NCBI GenBank assembly: GCA_947493175.1
Contig: CANLQD010000002.1
Coordinates: 558,001-622,000, forward strand
Source of the DNA: an uncultured Flavobacteriaceae bacterium
GTDB taxonomy: Bacteria > Bacteroidota > Bacteroidia > Flavobacteriales > Flavobacteriaceae
Length of the DNA stretch: 64,000 nt
Direction of reading: 5' to 3'
The notes under the pieces are model-generated. The model was given only the letters and a program-made list of their open reading frames with translations, ran no database searches and was not told the origin of the DNA. The position numbers and the translations under genes are program-made. This document shows, piece by piece, positions 16,839 through 25,693 of the stretch; positions within the stretch are counted from its first letter, which is position 1, and the number at the start of each line of letters is the position of its first letter.

Positions 16839-17234
16839 TCAGACATATTTTTCCAAACCCACCTCCGGTATTGCACCGTGGCTTGCATGCGCAACCACCA
16901 CCCCATTACGAATTACCAACAATTGTGGTGATTGATGTATGACCTGAAAACGATACCCCACCTCGTTCGAAACCTCCCGATAGGCATGTAAATCCAGAAA
17001 ATATAAGTCGAACTGCGATTCGCTATAATCATAGCTGGTATTGAACATATTCAATACCATTCGACTAATACCACAAGTAGTGGAATGTTTAAAAATCACC
17101 TGTGTTTTTGACTCCGACTTGGCAGCAATCTCTTCAAGCTGATCAAGGGAAACCAAGGGCATCCAAGGCACTGATTTCTTTTCAACATGATCTGTTTCCT
17201 TTTTGCCTCCAAACAAACTATCGAATACTCCCAT
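16839..17234 (-). CDS. ytxJ: bacillithiol system redox-active protein YtxJ
   Basis: 131 residues. YtxJ is a thioredoxin-fold monothiol protein thought to remove bacillithiol from proteins, in the cytoplasm. The active-site region reads IFKHSTTCGISR, with one Cys at about residue 54, as in the family (TCxIS). A following VIHQSPQLLVIRNG provides the cis-Pro loop expected of the fold. The N-terminal ~25 residues (MGVFDSLFGGKKE) are a typical variable leader. Its presence implies this organism makes bacillithiol; the synthesis genes bshABC are not in the window. The gene is divergent from clpB and converges with the 15.5 kb lipoprotein gene. Confidence 0.92.
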   Translation of the reverse strand: MGVFDSLFGGKKETDHVEKKSVPWMPLVSLDQLEEIAAKSESKTQVIFKHSTTCGISRMVLNMFNTSYDYSESQFDLYFLDLHAYREVSNEVGYRFQVIHQSPQLLVIRNGVVVAHASHGAIPEVGLEKYV

Positions 17235-17482
17235 TTGCTATGACTCTTTAATCATTTTTTTGGTTGAGGCTCCCAATTAACGATGGTCCCCTTGGTATCA
17301 GTGATTCTTCTACCGTTTTCTTTCGTATCTTCAACTAGGTCGTATTAATACCCAATACTTACAGACTGCCGAAATGTCTTGTTTTTACGGGGTATTACCG
17401 CCATTTTGTCGGTTTCCCAAGCTTGGTAAGATTGTTGACCTAATCTGTTCAAAAATAGGCAATAACAGCAAAAGGAAATATC

Positions 17483-20083
17483 ATGAACATTCATAATTAT
17501 ACCATAAAGTCCCAGGAAGCACTGCAACTTTCACAACAGCTTGCGCAAGAAATGGGGCATCAACAAATAGAGAACGAACATCTGTTCAAAGCAATTTTAC
17601 AAGTAGATGAGAACGTCATACCTTTTATCTTAAAAAAGCTACATGTAAACGTTTCTTTGGTACAACAGATTTTAGAGAAAGAGCTTGAAAGTTTTCCCAA
17701 AGTTTCCGGAGGCAATTTGATGTTTGCAACCGAAGCGGGAAAAACGGTGAACGAAGCAAGTATTCTGGCAAAAAAAATGGGCGATGAATTTGTTGCTATC
17801 GAACATTTATCGCTAGCAATTTTTAAATCTAAAAGTAAAATTGCACAAATTCTCAAGGACCAAGGGGTAACGGAAAAAGACTTTAAAGCAGCTATCGAAG
17901 AGCTCCGCAAAGGGGGCAAGGTTACCTCTCAAAGTGCAGAGGAAACGTATAATTCTTTGGATAAATATGCCAAAAACCTAAACCAATTGGCCGATAATGG
18001 CAAATTAGATCCGGTTATTGGACGAGACGAGGAAATTCGGCGTATTCTACAGATATTGTCAAGACGTACAAAAAACAACCCTATGTTAGTTGGGGAGCCG
18101 GGGGTGGGTAAAACGGCCATTGCCGAAGGTTTGGCCCATCGTATCGTACAAGGGGATATTCCGGAAAACTTAAAGAACAAAGTAATCTACTCCTTGGATA
18201 TGGGAGCGCTGATTGCGGGTGCCAAATATAAAGGAGAGTTTGAAGAACGCCTAAAGGCCGTCATCAAAGAAGTAGTCTCTTCGGACGGGAACATTGTTTT
18301 GTTTATCGATGAAATACATACCTTGGTCGGGGCAGGTGGCGGGCAAGGCGCTATGGATGCTGCCAACATATTGAAACCTGCTTTGGCAAGAGGCGAACTG
18401 CGGGCCATTGGCGCCACTACCTTAGACGAATATCAAAAGTATTTTGAGAAGGATAAAGCGTTGGAAAGGCGGTTTCAAAAAGTATTGGTCGACGAACCCG
18501 ATACCGAAAGTGCCATTTCCATTCTACGAGGTATCAAAGAAAAATATGAAGCACACCACAAGGTACGCATCAAGGACGAGGCCGTCATCGCAGCGGTAGA
18601 GCTGTCACAACGGTATATTACCAACCGGTTTTTACCGGACAAGGCCATCGACTTGATAGACGAAGCAGCTTCCAAACTTCGCATGGAAATCAATTCAAAA
18701 CCAGAAGAGCTCGACGTTTTGGACCGTAAGATCATGCAATTGGAAATTGAAATCGAGGCGATCAAAAGGGAAGACGACCATGCGAAACTGAAGTTACTCA
18801 ACGTAGACCTGGCCAATCTCAAGGAGGATCGAAAGCAGATTTTTGCCCAATGGGAAAGTGAAAAAACGGTAGTGGACAATATTCAACAAACAAAACAAGA
18901 TATTGAAAACTTTAAGCTAGAAGCAGAACGTGCCGAGAGAGAGGGCGATTACGGAAAGGTGGCCGAACTCCGGTACGGGAAAACCAAGGAAGCACAAGAA
19001 AAGTTGGAAAAGCTTCAAAAAGAATTGGCCGAACAACAACACAAGGGCGTGTTGATCAAGGAAGAAGTCACCAATGAAGATATCGCAGAAGTAGTGGCCA
19101 AATGGACAGGGATTCCCGTGAATAAAATGCTTCAAAGCGAAAGGGAAAAACTGTTGCAATTAGAAAACGTACTCCATAAGCGTGTGGTAGGTCAAGAAGA
19201 GGCCATACAGGCGGTCTCGGATGCCATCCGCAGAAGTAGGGCCGGATTGCAGGATGTGAAAAGACCTATTGGTTCGTTCTTATTTTTGGGTACCACAGGA
19301 GTAGGAAAGACCGAACTTGCCAAAACCTTGGCTGCTTATCTGTTCGATGATGAAAATGCCATGACCCGAATTGACATGAGCGAGTATCAAGAACGTCATT
19401 CCGTAAGTAGACTTGTGGGGGCACCTCCCGGATATGTGGGATATGAAGAAGGCGGGCAGCTGACCGAAGCGGTACGGCGAAGACCCTACTCGGTCGTGCT
19501 GTTAGATGAAATTGAAAAAGCACACCCGGACACCTTTAACATTTTGCTCCAAGTCTTGGATGAAGGTAGATTAACCGATAACAAAGGTCGTGTGGCCGAT
19601 TTCAAGAATACCATCATTATTATGACCAGTAATATGGGCAGCCATATCATTCAGGAGCAGTTCGAAAATAGTAATGATATCTACAGCGCCACTGAAACCG
19701 CTCGGGTCGAAGTATTGGGACTTTTAAGAAAGACCATTCGACCGGAATTTCTGAACCGCATAGATGATATCATCATGTTCACTCCATTGAGCGAGCAACA
19801 TATTGCTAAAATCGTTTCACTGCAATTGGCGCAATTGAAAAAGATGTTGGCAAAACAGCATATCACGATAGATGCCACTGAGGAAGCCATTGCATATTTG
19901 GCGAAGAAGGGATATGACCCGCAATACGGGGCGAGACCTATCAAAAGAGTCATCCAAAAAGAGGTGCTGAACAATCTATCAAAAGAGTTGCTAAGCGGTA
20001 CCATCAAAGCCGACAGCATCGTATTGATAGACTCTTTCGACGATGCATTGGTCTTTAGAAACCAGAACGAATTGGTACAATAG
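17483..20083 (+). CDS. clpB: ATP-dependent chaperone ClpB
   Basis: 866 residues, normal length. Disaggregates heat-damaged proteins together with DnaK. Order: N-terminal Clp repeat domain (about 1-145), AAA1 with Walker A GEPGVGKT (about 203) and Walker B IVLFIDEIHTLVGAG, the long coiled-coil middle domain (about 410-525) that marks ClpB against ClpA/C, AAA2 with Walker A GTTGVGKT (about 602), and a C-terminal D2-small domain. ATPase motifs and arginine-rich sensor stretches are intact. A strong terminator follows. I found no heat-shock operator in the 249-base upstream gap, and no TAnnTTTG box. Confidence 0.98.
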   Translation: MNIHNYTIKSQEALQLSQQLAQEMGHQQIENEHLFKAILQVDENVIPFILKKLHVNVSLVQQILEKELESFPKVSGGNLMFATEAGKTVNEASILAKKMGDEFVAIEHLSLAIFKSKSKIAQILKDQGVTEKDFKAAIEELRKGGKVTSQSAEETYNSLDKYAKNLNQLADNGKLDPVIGRDEEIRRILQILSRRTKNNPMLVGEPGVGKTAIAEGLAHRIVQGDIPENLKNKVIYSLDMGALIAGAKYKGEFEERLKAVIKEVVSSDGNIVLFIDEIHTLVGAGGGQGAMDAANILKPALARGELRAIGATTLDEYQKYFEKDKALERRFQKVLVDEPDTESAISILRGIKEKYEAHHKVRIKDEAVIAAVELSQRYITNRFLPDKAIDLIDEAASKLRMEINSKPEELDVLDRKIMQLEIEIEAIKREDDHAKLKLLNVDLANLKEDRKQIFAQWESEKTVVDNIQQTKQDIENFKLEAERAEREGDYGKVAELRYGKTKEAQEKLEKLQKELAEQQHKGVLIKEEVTNEDIAEVVAKWTGIPVNKMLQSEREKLLQLENVLHKRVVGQEEAIQAVSDAIRRSRAGLQDVKRPIGSFLFLGTTGVGKTELAKTLAAYLFDDENAMTRIDMSEYQERHSVSRLVGAPPGYVGYEEGGQLTEAVRRRPYSVVLLDEIEKAHPDTFNILLQVLDEGRLTDNKGRVADFKNTIIIMTSNMGSHIIQEQFENSNDIYSATETARVEVLGLLRKTIRPEFLNRIDDIIMFTPLSEQHIAKIVSLQLAQLKKMLAKQHITIDATEEAIAYLAKKGYDPQYGARPIKRVIQKEVLNNLSKELLSGTIKADSIVLIDSFDDALVFRNQNELVQ

Positions 20084-20129
20084 GTGACTGCCAAAGAGAT
20101 GATTATGCACCCTAGTGAATCAAATGTGA

Positions 20130-20159
20130 AGAGCAGCCAACGATGGTTGCTCTTTTTTT
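20130..20159 (+). terminator. rho-independent terminator of clpB
   Basis: AGAGCAGCCA, loop ACGA, TGGTTGCTCT: ten pairs with one G-T wobble, followed by TTTTTTT. Placed 46 bases after the clpB stop. Confidence 0.88.
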
Positions 20160-20165
20160 ATGTCC

Positions 20166-20183
20166 ATATACCATACAGTATAT
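20166..20183 (+). promoter_or_regulatory. candidate TetR operator
   Basis: ATATAC, 6 bases, GTATAT: a perfect inverted repeat just upstream of a near-match -7 box (TATCTTCG, 20192-20199) and 35 bases before the regulator's ATG. The position suits autoregulation, but the arms are AT-rich and short. Confidence 0.4.
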
Positions 20184-20217
20184 AATTTTTTTATCTTCGT
20201 AGGAAATTGTCTAACAA

Positions 20218-20814
20218 ATGTCGACCAAAGCCGAAAGAACTACTGCTTTTATCATTGAAACCGTTGCTCCCGTTTTTAACAAACACGGTTATGCAGGTAC
20301 CAGCATGAGTGATCTTACAGAAGCCACGGGTCTTACAAAGGGTGCTCTTTATGGCAATTTTGAGAATAAAGAGGCTTTGGCATTAGCTGCTTTTGAATAC
20401 AATAGCAAACGATTGCTTGCCGCGATTGATGAAAGGCTCAATGGTGAGGGGAGCGCTTTGGACCGTGTTTTTAGTCTCACTGATTTTTATCGCAACTACG
20501 ACAAATTTACGTCATCTATGGGTGGGTGCCCTGTATTGAATGTCGCAGTAGACGCCAACCACAATAATAAGATGTTGGGTTCAGCATCTCGGGAAACCAT
20601 AAAGACCATAGAGGGTAAAATAGCCCTGGTCTTTGAAAACGGTGTCAATACAGGAGAATTACGCTTGCCAGTAACACCACTGCAGTTTGCGAAACAATTA
20701 TACACTATGATACAAGGAGCCGTTTCAATGGCTACGATGACCGGTGATCGCAAATACTTGCTCAATACTATTGCATATTTGGAGCAGTTAATTAAAAAAG
20801 AGCTTCGAAAATAA
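20218..20814 (+). CDS. TetR/AcrR family transcription regulator
   Basis: 198 residues. The N-terminal helix-turn-helix (about 10-55) is typical: FNKHGYAGTSMSDLTEATGL followed by TKGALYGNFENKEAL. The C-terminal ligand-binding part contains MGGCPVLNVAVDANHNN, a pattern I associate with the LmrA/YxaF-type branch. It should be a dimeric repressor released by a small molecule, often controlling an adjacent oxidoreductase or efflux gene. Here, however, the neighbours are clpB and a convergent surface-protein gene, so its target is elsewhere or is itself. An ATATAC-N6-GTATAT repeat upstream may be its operator. Confidence 0.92.
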   Translation: MSTKAERTTAFIIETVAPVFNKHGYAGTSMSDLTEATGLTKGALYGNFENKEALALAAFEYNSKRLLAAIDERLNGEGSALDRVFSLTDFYRNYDKFTSSMGGCPVLNVAVDANHNNKMLGSASRETIKTIEGKIALVFENGVNTGELRLPVTPLQFAKQLYTMIQGAVSMATMTGDRKYLLNTIAYLEQLIKKELRK

Positions 20815-20870
20815 CGGCCTACATTACTCGATCAAGGTCACAAATTTAGAGGCTGGAAAGAAGAAGCACA

Positions 20871-22553
20871 CTACTCCCCTACGACCCTGAATATCCAAGT
20901 TTTATCGGTATAACGACCATCAAATTTACTGTCCCTGGCCTTTCGTGCTTCCAACATGGTATCGTACCTTTTTAGGTAAACATAATTATAGTTGTTGAGA
21001 CTTCTAAGAAATGATTTCGGTTCTAACCCGCGGCTTTTGAGGTCTTTCATAAAGGCATCATAATACTTTTTAGTACCGAATACATTGGTTATCAAGTAGA
21101 AGCCGGGCAATAGCTCACCTTCGCTGATTACCTCTTCATATTTTTCATTTTTATTGAGTGTCACCTCCTCTTTTTTGGTCGCCTCTGCTTGTGCTCTTTC
21201 CTCGGCCAATTGCCTTGCCGTTTCTTCCTTGGCCTGCTGTATCGAATCTCTCTTTCGTTGCCGTGCAACAGCCAATAATTTTTCCGCTTTGACCTTTTCC
21301 AAAGAATCCTGGCGTTTTTGAGCCTGTTCCGCGACTTTGGCGCGACGTTCCTTCTCAAGGGCAAGGGTTTTTAAGGAATCCTGTACCTGCTGTTTCCTGA
21401 CTGCCTCTTCTTCCTGCCTCTTTTTAAGGTCATCTTCTTCTTGTTGCTTCTCTTTTCGCTCGGCCTCCAACTGCTGTTGCCTTTGTTTCTCAGCCTCTGC
21501 TTGGGCCAGCGCCTGTGCTTGTTCCTCTTCTATTCTTTTTTGTCTTTCCGCATCCAGTTTTTTCTCCTCCTGAATTTCGGCTTCCGTTTTGATTTTTTCA
21601 TCTTGCCTGTTCTCTACAATGGCTTCCTCCTTTTTGAGCTCAGGTCGTTTTTCGAATTGCGACTTTATATGGTAAGCCAAAGCCACTTCAAAAGTGGTAT
21701 CACGACCATCCAAGTCAGAATCGGTTGCAAACTCTACCAAAGCTCCGATCGATACCTTCTTGAAAAAACGTCCGCCTGCGCCTACAGAAATACCATAGAA
21801 GTTATTGTATCCTGCCTGACCCCAGTACTTATCCGTCGTGTACAGTGCGCCAATGCCTATTTGACCGTCCTGCCGAGGAACCGATTTGTAGTAGAAGGTT
21901 GGACGTAAAATATTGGAATCACTCGCGCCTATTTTAAAATCATAGGAGACAGAAGTAAGATAAATACGTTCATCGGGGCCTGTATTGCGCTCCCGTGTTG
22001 AAAAATTGTAATCAAATAAATTTTCAGAAGCGAACCCGACTACCAGGCTTTTCCATTGTAAAAACACACCGGGCGCCATTTGTAAAATAAAATCGCTTGA
22101 TACATCACCCGTCGGAAACGGCGAGTTCGGATCAATAAAAAACCGGTCGTCGGCCAACTCTTGTACAAACCCAAAAAGGTTGACACCAGCACCAAAGCGC
22201 ACATTCGGGCTGAACTCATAAGCATAGGCATAATTTACAACTCCCCCTGTGTTTACAAAAAAACCTGTATTATGCTGAAAAAAGCCTCCAGAGATAGCAG
22301 ATTCGGGATTCAATCTTCTTGTATAATTCAAAAACAAGGTGGTAGGGTCGGCATCGATTTGTTGCCATTGCCATCGGGTCCACAGTGCAACAGACTCGGG
22401 ATTATTTCTAATGAGGGAAAAAGCCGGGTTGAAAAGGCTTGAGTTGTACTCCGTTATATTATGTTGACGAAAATCTTCCGGAAGCGTAACTTCTTGGGCT
22501 ACAGTAGAGAAAACAAACAGTAGGAAAAGAAAAAGAGCCCTAGGTTTAGTCAT
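20871..22553 (-). CDS. PorP/SprF-like membrane protein fused to coiled coil and SPOR-like end
   Basis: 560 residues from the ATG at 22553, which gives a proper signal peptide (LFLFLLFVFSTVAQ). Residues about 20-300 are the outer-membrane beta-barrel of the PorP/SprF family, with FNPAFSLIRNNPES near the start, the family's usual opening. Members act in type IX secretion and with SprB-like adhesins. Residues about 310-460 are a very charged coiled coil rich in E, K, R and Q. The last ~90 residues (LPGFYLITNVFGTKKYYDAF onward) resemble a SPOR-type peptidoglycan-binding domain. The arrangement suggests a barrel tethered through the periplasm to the cell wall, which is inference. Confidence 0.85.
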   Translation of the reverse strand: MTKPRALFLFLLFVFSTVAQEVTLPEDFRQHNITEYNSSLFNPAFSLIRNNPESVALWTRWQWQQIDADPTTLFLNYTRRLNPESAISGGFFQHNTGFFVNTGGVVNYAYAYEFSPNVRFGAGVNLFGFVQELADDRFFIDPNSPFPTGDVSSDFILQMAPGVFLQWKSLVVGFASENLFDYNFSTRERNTGPDERIYLTSVSYDFKIGASDSNILRPTFYYKSVPRQDGQIGIGALYTTDKYWGQAGYNNFYGISVGAGGRFFKKVSIGALVEFATDSDLDGRDTTFEVALAYHIKSQFEKRPELKKEEAIVENRQDEKIKTEAEIQEEKKLDAERQKRIEEEQAQALAQAEAEKQRQQQLEAERKEKQQEEDDLKKRQEEEAVRKQQVQDSLKTLALEKERRAKVAEQAQKRQDSLEKVKAEKLLAVARQRKRDSIQQAKEETARQLAEERAQAEATKKEEVTLNKNEKYEEVISEGELLPGFYLITNVFGTKKYYDAFMKDLKSRGLEPKSFLRSLNNYNYVYLKRYDTMLEARKARDSKFDGRYTDKTWIFRVVGE

Positions 22554-22723
22554 ATGCAAAAAAACAAAAAACAGTACGTTCCACATACTATTTTTCGGTT
22601 ATTTTAGTTACATAAGAAGAAAAGTTTTCAACAACTATTACCGTATTTCGTCCAAGGAAGATATCTTGTAATACGAAACTAAATAGGGAATGTTTGTCGT
22701 TGTCGACCAATAACCAAAGACCA

Positions 22724-23281
22724 ATGAAACTAGTAAAACTATTTATACTGTCCATACTTTTTACAGGGATGACTTCTTGTAAGGAAGACAAAAAGGTAGA
22801 AGAACCGGCATTGCCGGTAGAAACAGGCGTTTCCACTTTTTATTTGATACGACATGCAGAAAAAGACCGCTCCGATTCTGAAAATCCCGACCCAGAGCTT
22901 ACACAAAGTGGACTCGGTAGGGCCATGCACTGGGCCGAAATTTTGGCTGACGCCGAGTTAGATGCCGTCTATAGCACAGACTACAACCGAACCTCGATGA
23001 CCGCTTCGCCCACCTCGGTCAAAAATGATATCGATGTACAGTATTACGATCCATCAACTATTGATATTGAAAAGTTTAAACAAGATAACCTTAATAAAAA
23101 TGTGCTTGTTGTAGGCCACAGCAACTCAACACCGGAGTTTGCGAATCAGTTGTTGGGCGAGGATAAATACTACCAGATGGACGAAACCGATAACGGCAGT
23201 CTTTTTATCATACAGATCGTGAATGGTACCGCAACTTCCCAACGGCTTTCCTTTAACTGTAACTGTCCGAAACGGGACTAG
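22724..23281 (+). CDS. histidine phosphatase family lipoprotein (SixA-like)
   Basis: 185 residues from the ATG at 22724; a start 10 codons earlier would spoil the signal. The lipobox is TGMTSC. The phosphatase core starts with FYLIRHAEKDR, containing the catalytic RHAE, and has a second catalytic His in NVLVVGHSNSTPEF. The size is that of the small SixA-like branch of phosphoglycerate-mutase-like phosphatases. Being a lipoprotein it should act in the periplasm or at the surface, so a phosphohistidine role as for cytoplasmic SixA is unlikely; the substrate is unknown. Divergent from the PorP fusion gene. Confidence 0.88.
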   Translation: MKLVKLFILSILFTGMTSCKEDKKVEEPALPVETGVSTFYLIRHAEKDRSDSENPDPELTQSGLGRAMHWAEILADAELDAVYSTDYNRTSMTASPTSVKNDIDVQYYDPSTIDIEKFKQDNLNKNVLVVGHSNSTPEFANQLLGEDKYYQMDETDNGSLFIIQIVNGTATSQRLSFNCNCPKRD

Positions 23282-23352
23282 CATGGTAATGCCCATGTCG
23301 GCCATGCCTAGCGCAAAATTCTTGTACCGCTTAAGGTCTTAATATTTGTTGT

Positions 23353-23360
23353 TATTTTTG
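23353..23360 (+). promoter_or_regulatory. -7 box almost touching the smpB start
   Basis: TATTTTTG, a perfect TAnnTTTG. Its last base is 7 bases before the ATG at 23367, so transcription would start at or within a few bases of the start codon. Confidence 0.5.
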
Positions 23361-23366
23361 CATCTC

Positions 23367-23828
23367 ATGCAGCAAAATATCAACATCAAGAATAAAAGAG
23401 CTCGTTTCGAATATGAGCTCCTCGACACCTATATCGCGGGTCTCGTTTTATCCGGGACCGAAATCAAATCGATTCGACTGGGAAAAGCCTCGATTGCCGA
23501 AAGCTTCTGTGAGTTCAACGAACGTGGAGAACTATTCGTCATAAACATGCAAATAGACGAGTACTCGCACGGATCCCACTACAACCATAAGCCGAAGGCA
23601 GCGCGAAAACTATTATTGAACAAAAAAGAACTTCGCAAATTGCACAAAGAGGTAAAAACCTCCGGGCTTACCATTGTACCTCTAAATGTTTTTATCAACG
23701 ACCGTGGTCTGGCGAAAATCAAAGTCGCTTTGGCAAGAGGTAAGAAACTCTATGATAAAAGAGAGCATATCAAAGACCGTGACAATAAACGACAACTAGA
23801 TCGCATCAAAAAGAGTTTTAATAATTGA
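23367..23828 (+). CDS. smpB: SsrA-binding protein SmpB
   Basis: 153 residues, start ATG at 23367 to match the family N-terminus. Binds tmRNA and brings it to stalled ribosomes for trans-translation. Seen: [39 protein letters not shown], and the basic C-terminal tail [20 protein letters not shown] that becomes helical in the ribosome. A -7 box lies immediately before the start, which suggests a leaderless or nearly leaderless mRNA. It converges with pcm with only 8 bases between the stops. The tmRNA gene is not in this window. Confidence 0.97.
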   Translation: MQQNINIKNKRARFEYELLDTYIAGLVLSGTEIKSIRLGKASIAESFCEFNERGELFVINMQIDEYSHGSHYNHKPKAARKLLLNKKELRKLHKEVKTSGLTIVPLNVFINDRGLAKIKVALARGKKLYDKREHIKDRDNKRQLDRIKKSFNN

Positions 23829-23836
23829 TAGGATGT

Positions 23837-24478
23837 TCAATTTTTATTTTCCAAAAGCGGTACAAATCGGAAAGAGCCTAATTCTTTCTTCTCAAACTCT
23901 TTTGCAGACTTTCTTATAAATAAGGTCATCACTTGATTGTTAATCCCTACGGGAATCACTAACCTCCCTCCTATTTTTAGCTGCGACATCAATGCTTTTG
24001 GGACTTCAGGAGCACCTGCTGTAACCAAAATACCGTCAAAGGGACCTTCTTGTGGCAGTCCTTTATACCCATCTCCAAAAATGAGTTTTTTGGGTCGATA
24101 CCCCATTTTTTTAAAGAATATTGATGTCTTCTTAAATAGCTCCAACTGCCGTTCTATAGAGTATACCTTGGCCTTCAGGTATAGCAATACCGCTGTCTGA
24201 TACCCACTACCTGTTCCTATTTCCAATATTTTATGATCTGGCTTTAGTTGTAGCAAGGCTGTCTGAAAAGCGACCGTATAAGGCTGCGAAATGGTTTGGT
24301 CGGCCGCTATCGGGAATGCCTTGTCCTGATAGGCATGCCCCTCAAAACTACTGTCCATAAACAGATGTCTAGGCACAGCACGAATGGCGCTAAGAACCGC
24401 TGGGTCTGCAATGCCTTTTTCGGCAAGAACATCGGCCAACTTGTTGCGCATGCCACGATGTTTTAAGGTATCTTTCAA
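23837..24478 (-). CDS. pcm: protein-L-isoaspartate O-methyltransferase
   Basis: 213 residues. Repairs isoaspartyl residues in aged proteins using S-adenosylmethionine. Seen: VPRHLFMDSS, the substrate-loop region AADQTISQPYTVAF, the SAM-binding motif LEIGTGSGYQTAVL (Gly-rich, near residue 90), GDGYKGLPQEGPFDGILVTAGAPEVP, and GGRLVIPVG. All are diagnostic of the family and the length is normal. The start codon at 24478 is 20 bases after a TAACTTTG -7 box. Its stop is 8 bases from the smpB stop. Confidence 0.96.
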   Translation of the reverse strand: MKDTLKHRGMRNKLADVLAEKGIADPAVLSAIRAVPRHLFMDSSFEGHAYQDKAFPIAADQTISQPYTVAFQTALLQLKPDHKILEIGTGSGYQTAVLLYLKAKVYSIERQLELFKKTSIFFKKMGYRPKKLIFGDGYKGLPQEGPFDGILVTAGAPEVPKALMSQLKIGGRLVIPVGINNQVMTLFIRKSAKEFEKKELGSFRFVPLLENKN

Positions 24479-24497
24479 AAGGTTTGGTTTTGTTTGT

Positions 24498-24505
24498 CAA
24501 AGTTA
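24498..24505 (-). promoter_or_regulatory. -7 box of pcm
   Basis: Reads TAACTTTG on the minus strand, a perfect TAnnTTTG, with a possible TTTC about 19 bases upstream in place of the -33 element. Predicted 5' leader of roughly 15 bases. Confidence 0.5.
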
Positions 24506-24698
24506 GCGAAGTTAATCTATTAGTGAAACCCTTAAGAACTAAACAAATCGGAAATTGCCATGATATTGCTTAAACCCAGTACTATCGAATTGTCTATCCC
24601 TTGACTTTGCATCAATGCCATTTATACCAACTAGGACAAGCATCTTTTCAACAGGGATTTTAATTTTTAACTAGGTCTTATAACTCCCAAACTATCCT

Positions 24699-24706
24699 TA
24701 TTTTTG
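24699..24706 (+). promoter_or_regulatory. -7 box of the Gfo/Idh/MocA operon
   Basis: TATTTTTG, a perfect TAnnTTTG, 17 bases before the ATG at 24723. The rest of the 244-base gap between pcm and this gene shows nothing else I recognise. Confidence 0.48.
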
Positions 24707-24722
24707 AAGCAAACAAGTAGCT

Positions 24723-25682
24723 ATGCTGAAAGTAGGAGTGTTAGGCGCGGGCCATTTGGGAAAAATACATCTGCGCTTACTCAACGAATCTAAAAAATAT
24801 GAGCTCATTGGATTTTATGATGCAGATGCCATTATTGGGCAGAAGGTAGCTGCCGAGTTCGGATATACATATTTTGACAACATCAACAAACTTATTGATG
24901 CCGTTGATGTCGTAGACATTGTGACCCCTACCTTATCGCATTACGAGTGTGCCAAGAAAGCAATCGAAAAAGGAAAACATATTTTCATTGAAAAGCCGAT
25001 AACCCATACGCTCGAAGAAGCCGAGGAACTTATTGCATTGGCAAAAAGACAAGGTGTAAAAGGGCAGGTAGGGCATGTAGAGCGTTTTAACCCTGCTTTT
25101 ACGTCCGTAAAGAACGCCATTAAGGAGCCTATGTTCATTGAAACCCATCGGCTTGCGGAGTTCAACCCCAGAGGCACCGATGTTCCCGTTGTGCTAGATT
25201 TAATGATACATGATATCGACGCCATCCTCAGTGTGGTCGATTCAGAAGTCGAAAAAATCAATGCTAGCGGTGTCTCGGTTATTAGCAACTCCCCCGATAT
25301 TGCCAATGCGAGAATCGAGTTTAAAAATGGTTGTGTCGCAAATCTTACCGCCAGTAGAATTTCTTTGAAAAGCATGCGGAAATCTAGGTTTTTTCAAAAA
25401 GATGCCTATATCTCAGTAGATTTTCTGGAGAAAAAGGTAGAAGTGGTCAAGATGAAAGAAGCCCCTGAAAATCCGGGAGATTTTGATATGGTTCTACAAA
25501 ATGCGGAAGGCGTTAAAAAACAAATTTATTTTGAAAACCCGGAAGTAGCTGACAACAACGCCATTCTAGATGAACTGGAAACCTTTGCGGATGCCATTGC
25601 CCAGCAAACCACCCCGGTCGTATCCTTGGAGCAAGGAACGAATGCCCTAAGGGTAGCGCTTCAAATCATTGAATCTTTTTAA
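24723..25682 (+). CDS. Gfo/Idh/MocA family oxidoreductase
   Basis: 319 residues. NAD(P)-dependent dehydrogenase of the glucose-fructose oxidoreductase superfamily. The N-terminal Rossmann domain starts with VGVLGAGHLGKIHLRLL; the cofactor loop DVVDIVTPTLSHYECAKKAI is followed by the hallmark EKPITHTLEEAEEL with the catalytic-site Lys. The C-terminal domain contains VLDLMIHDIDAILSVV, a D-x-x-x-HDID pattern in which the His is usual in the active site. The substrate (sugar, inositol, biliverdin-like) is unclear. It heads a forward run of genes spaced 11-100 bases apart. Confidence 0.9.
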   Translation: MLKVGVLGAGHLGKIHLRLLNESKKYELIGFYDADAIIGQKVAAEFGYTYFDNINKLIDAVDVVDIVTPTLSHYECAKKAIEKGKHIFIEKPITHTLEEAEELIALAKRQGVKGQVGHVERFNPAFTSVKNAIKEPMFIETHRLAEFNPRGTDVPVVLDLMIHDIDAILSVVDSEVEKINASGVSVISNSPDIANARIEFKNGCVANLTASRISLKSMRKSRFFQKDAYISVDFLEKKVEVVKMKEAPENPGDFDMVLQNAEGVKKQIYFENPEVADNNAILDELETFADAIAQQTTPVVSLEQGTNALRVALQIIESF

Positions 25683-25693
25683 TATCATTTTAT

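Noticed and set aside
21161..21908. Long reading frames on both strands inside the coiled-coil part of the PorP fusion
   Set aside because: Repetitive E/K/R/Q codons open other frames; the minus-strand frame has the domain structure and the others give low-complexity products.
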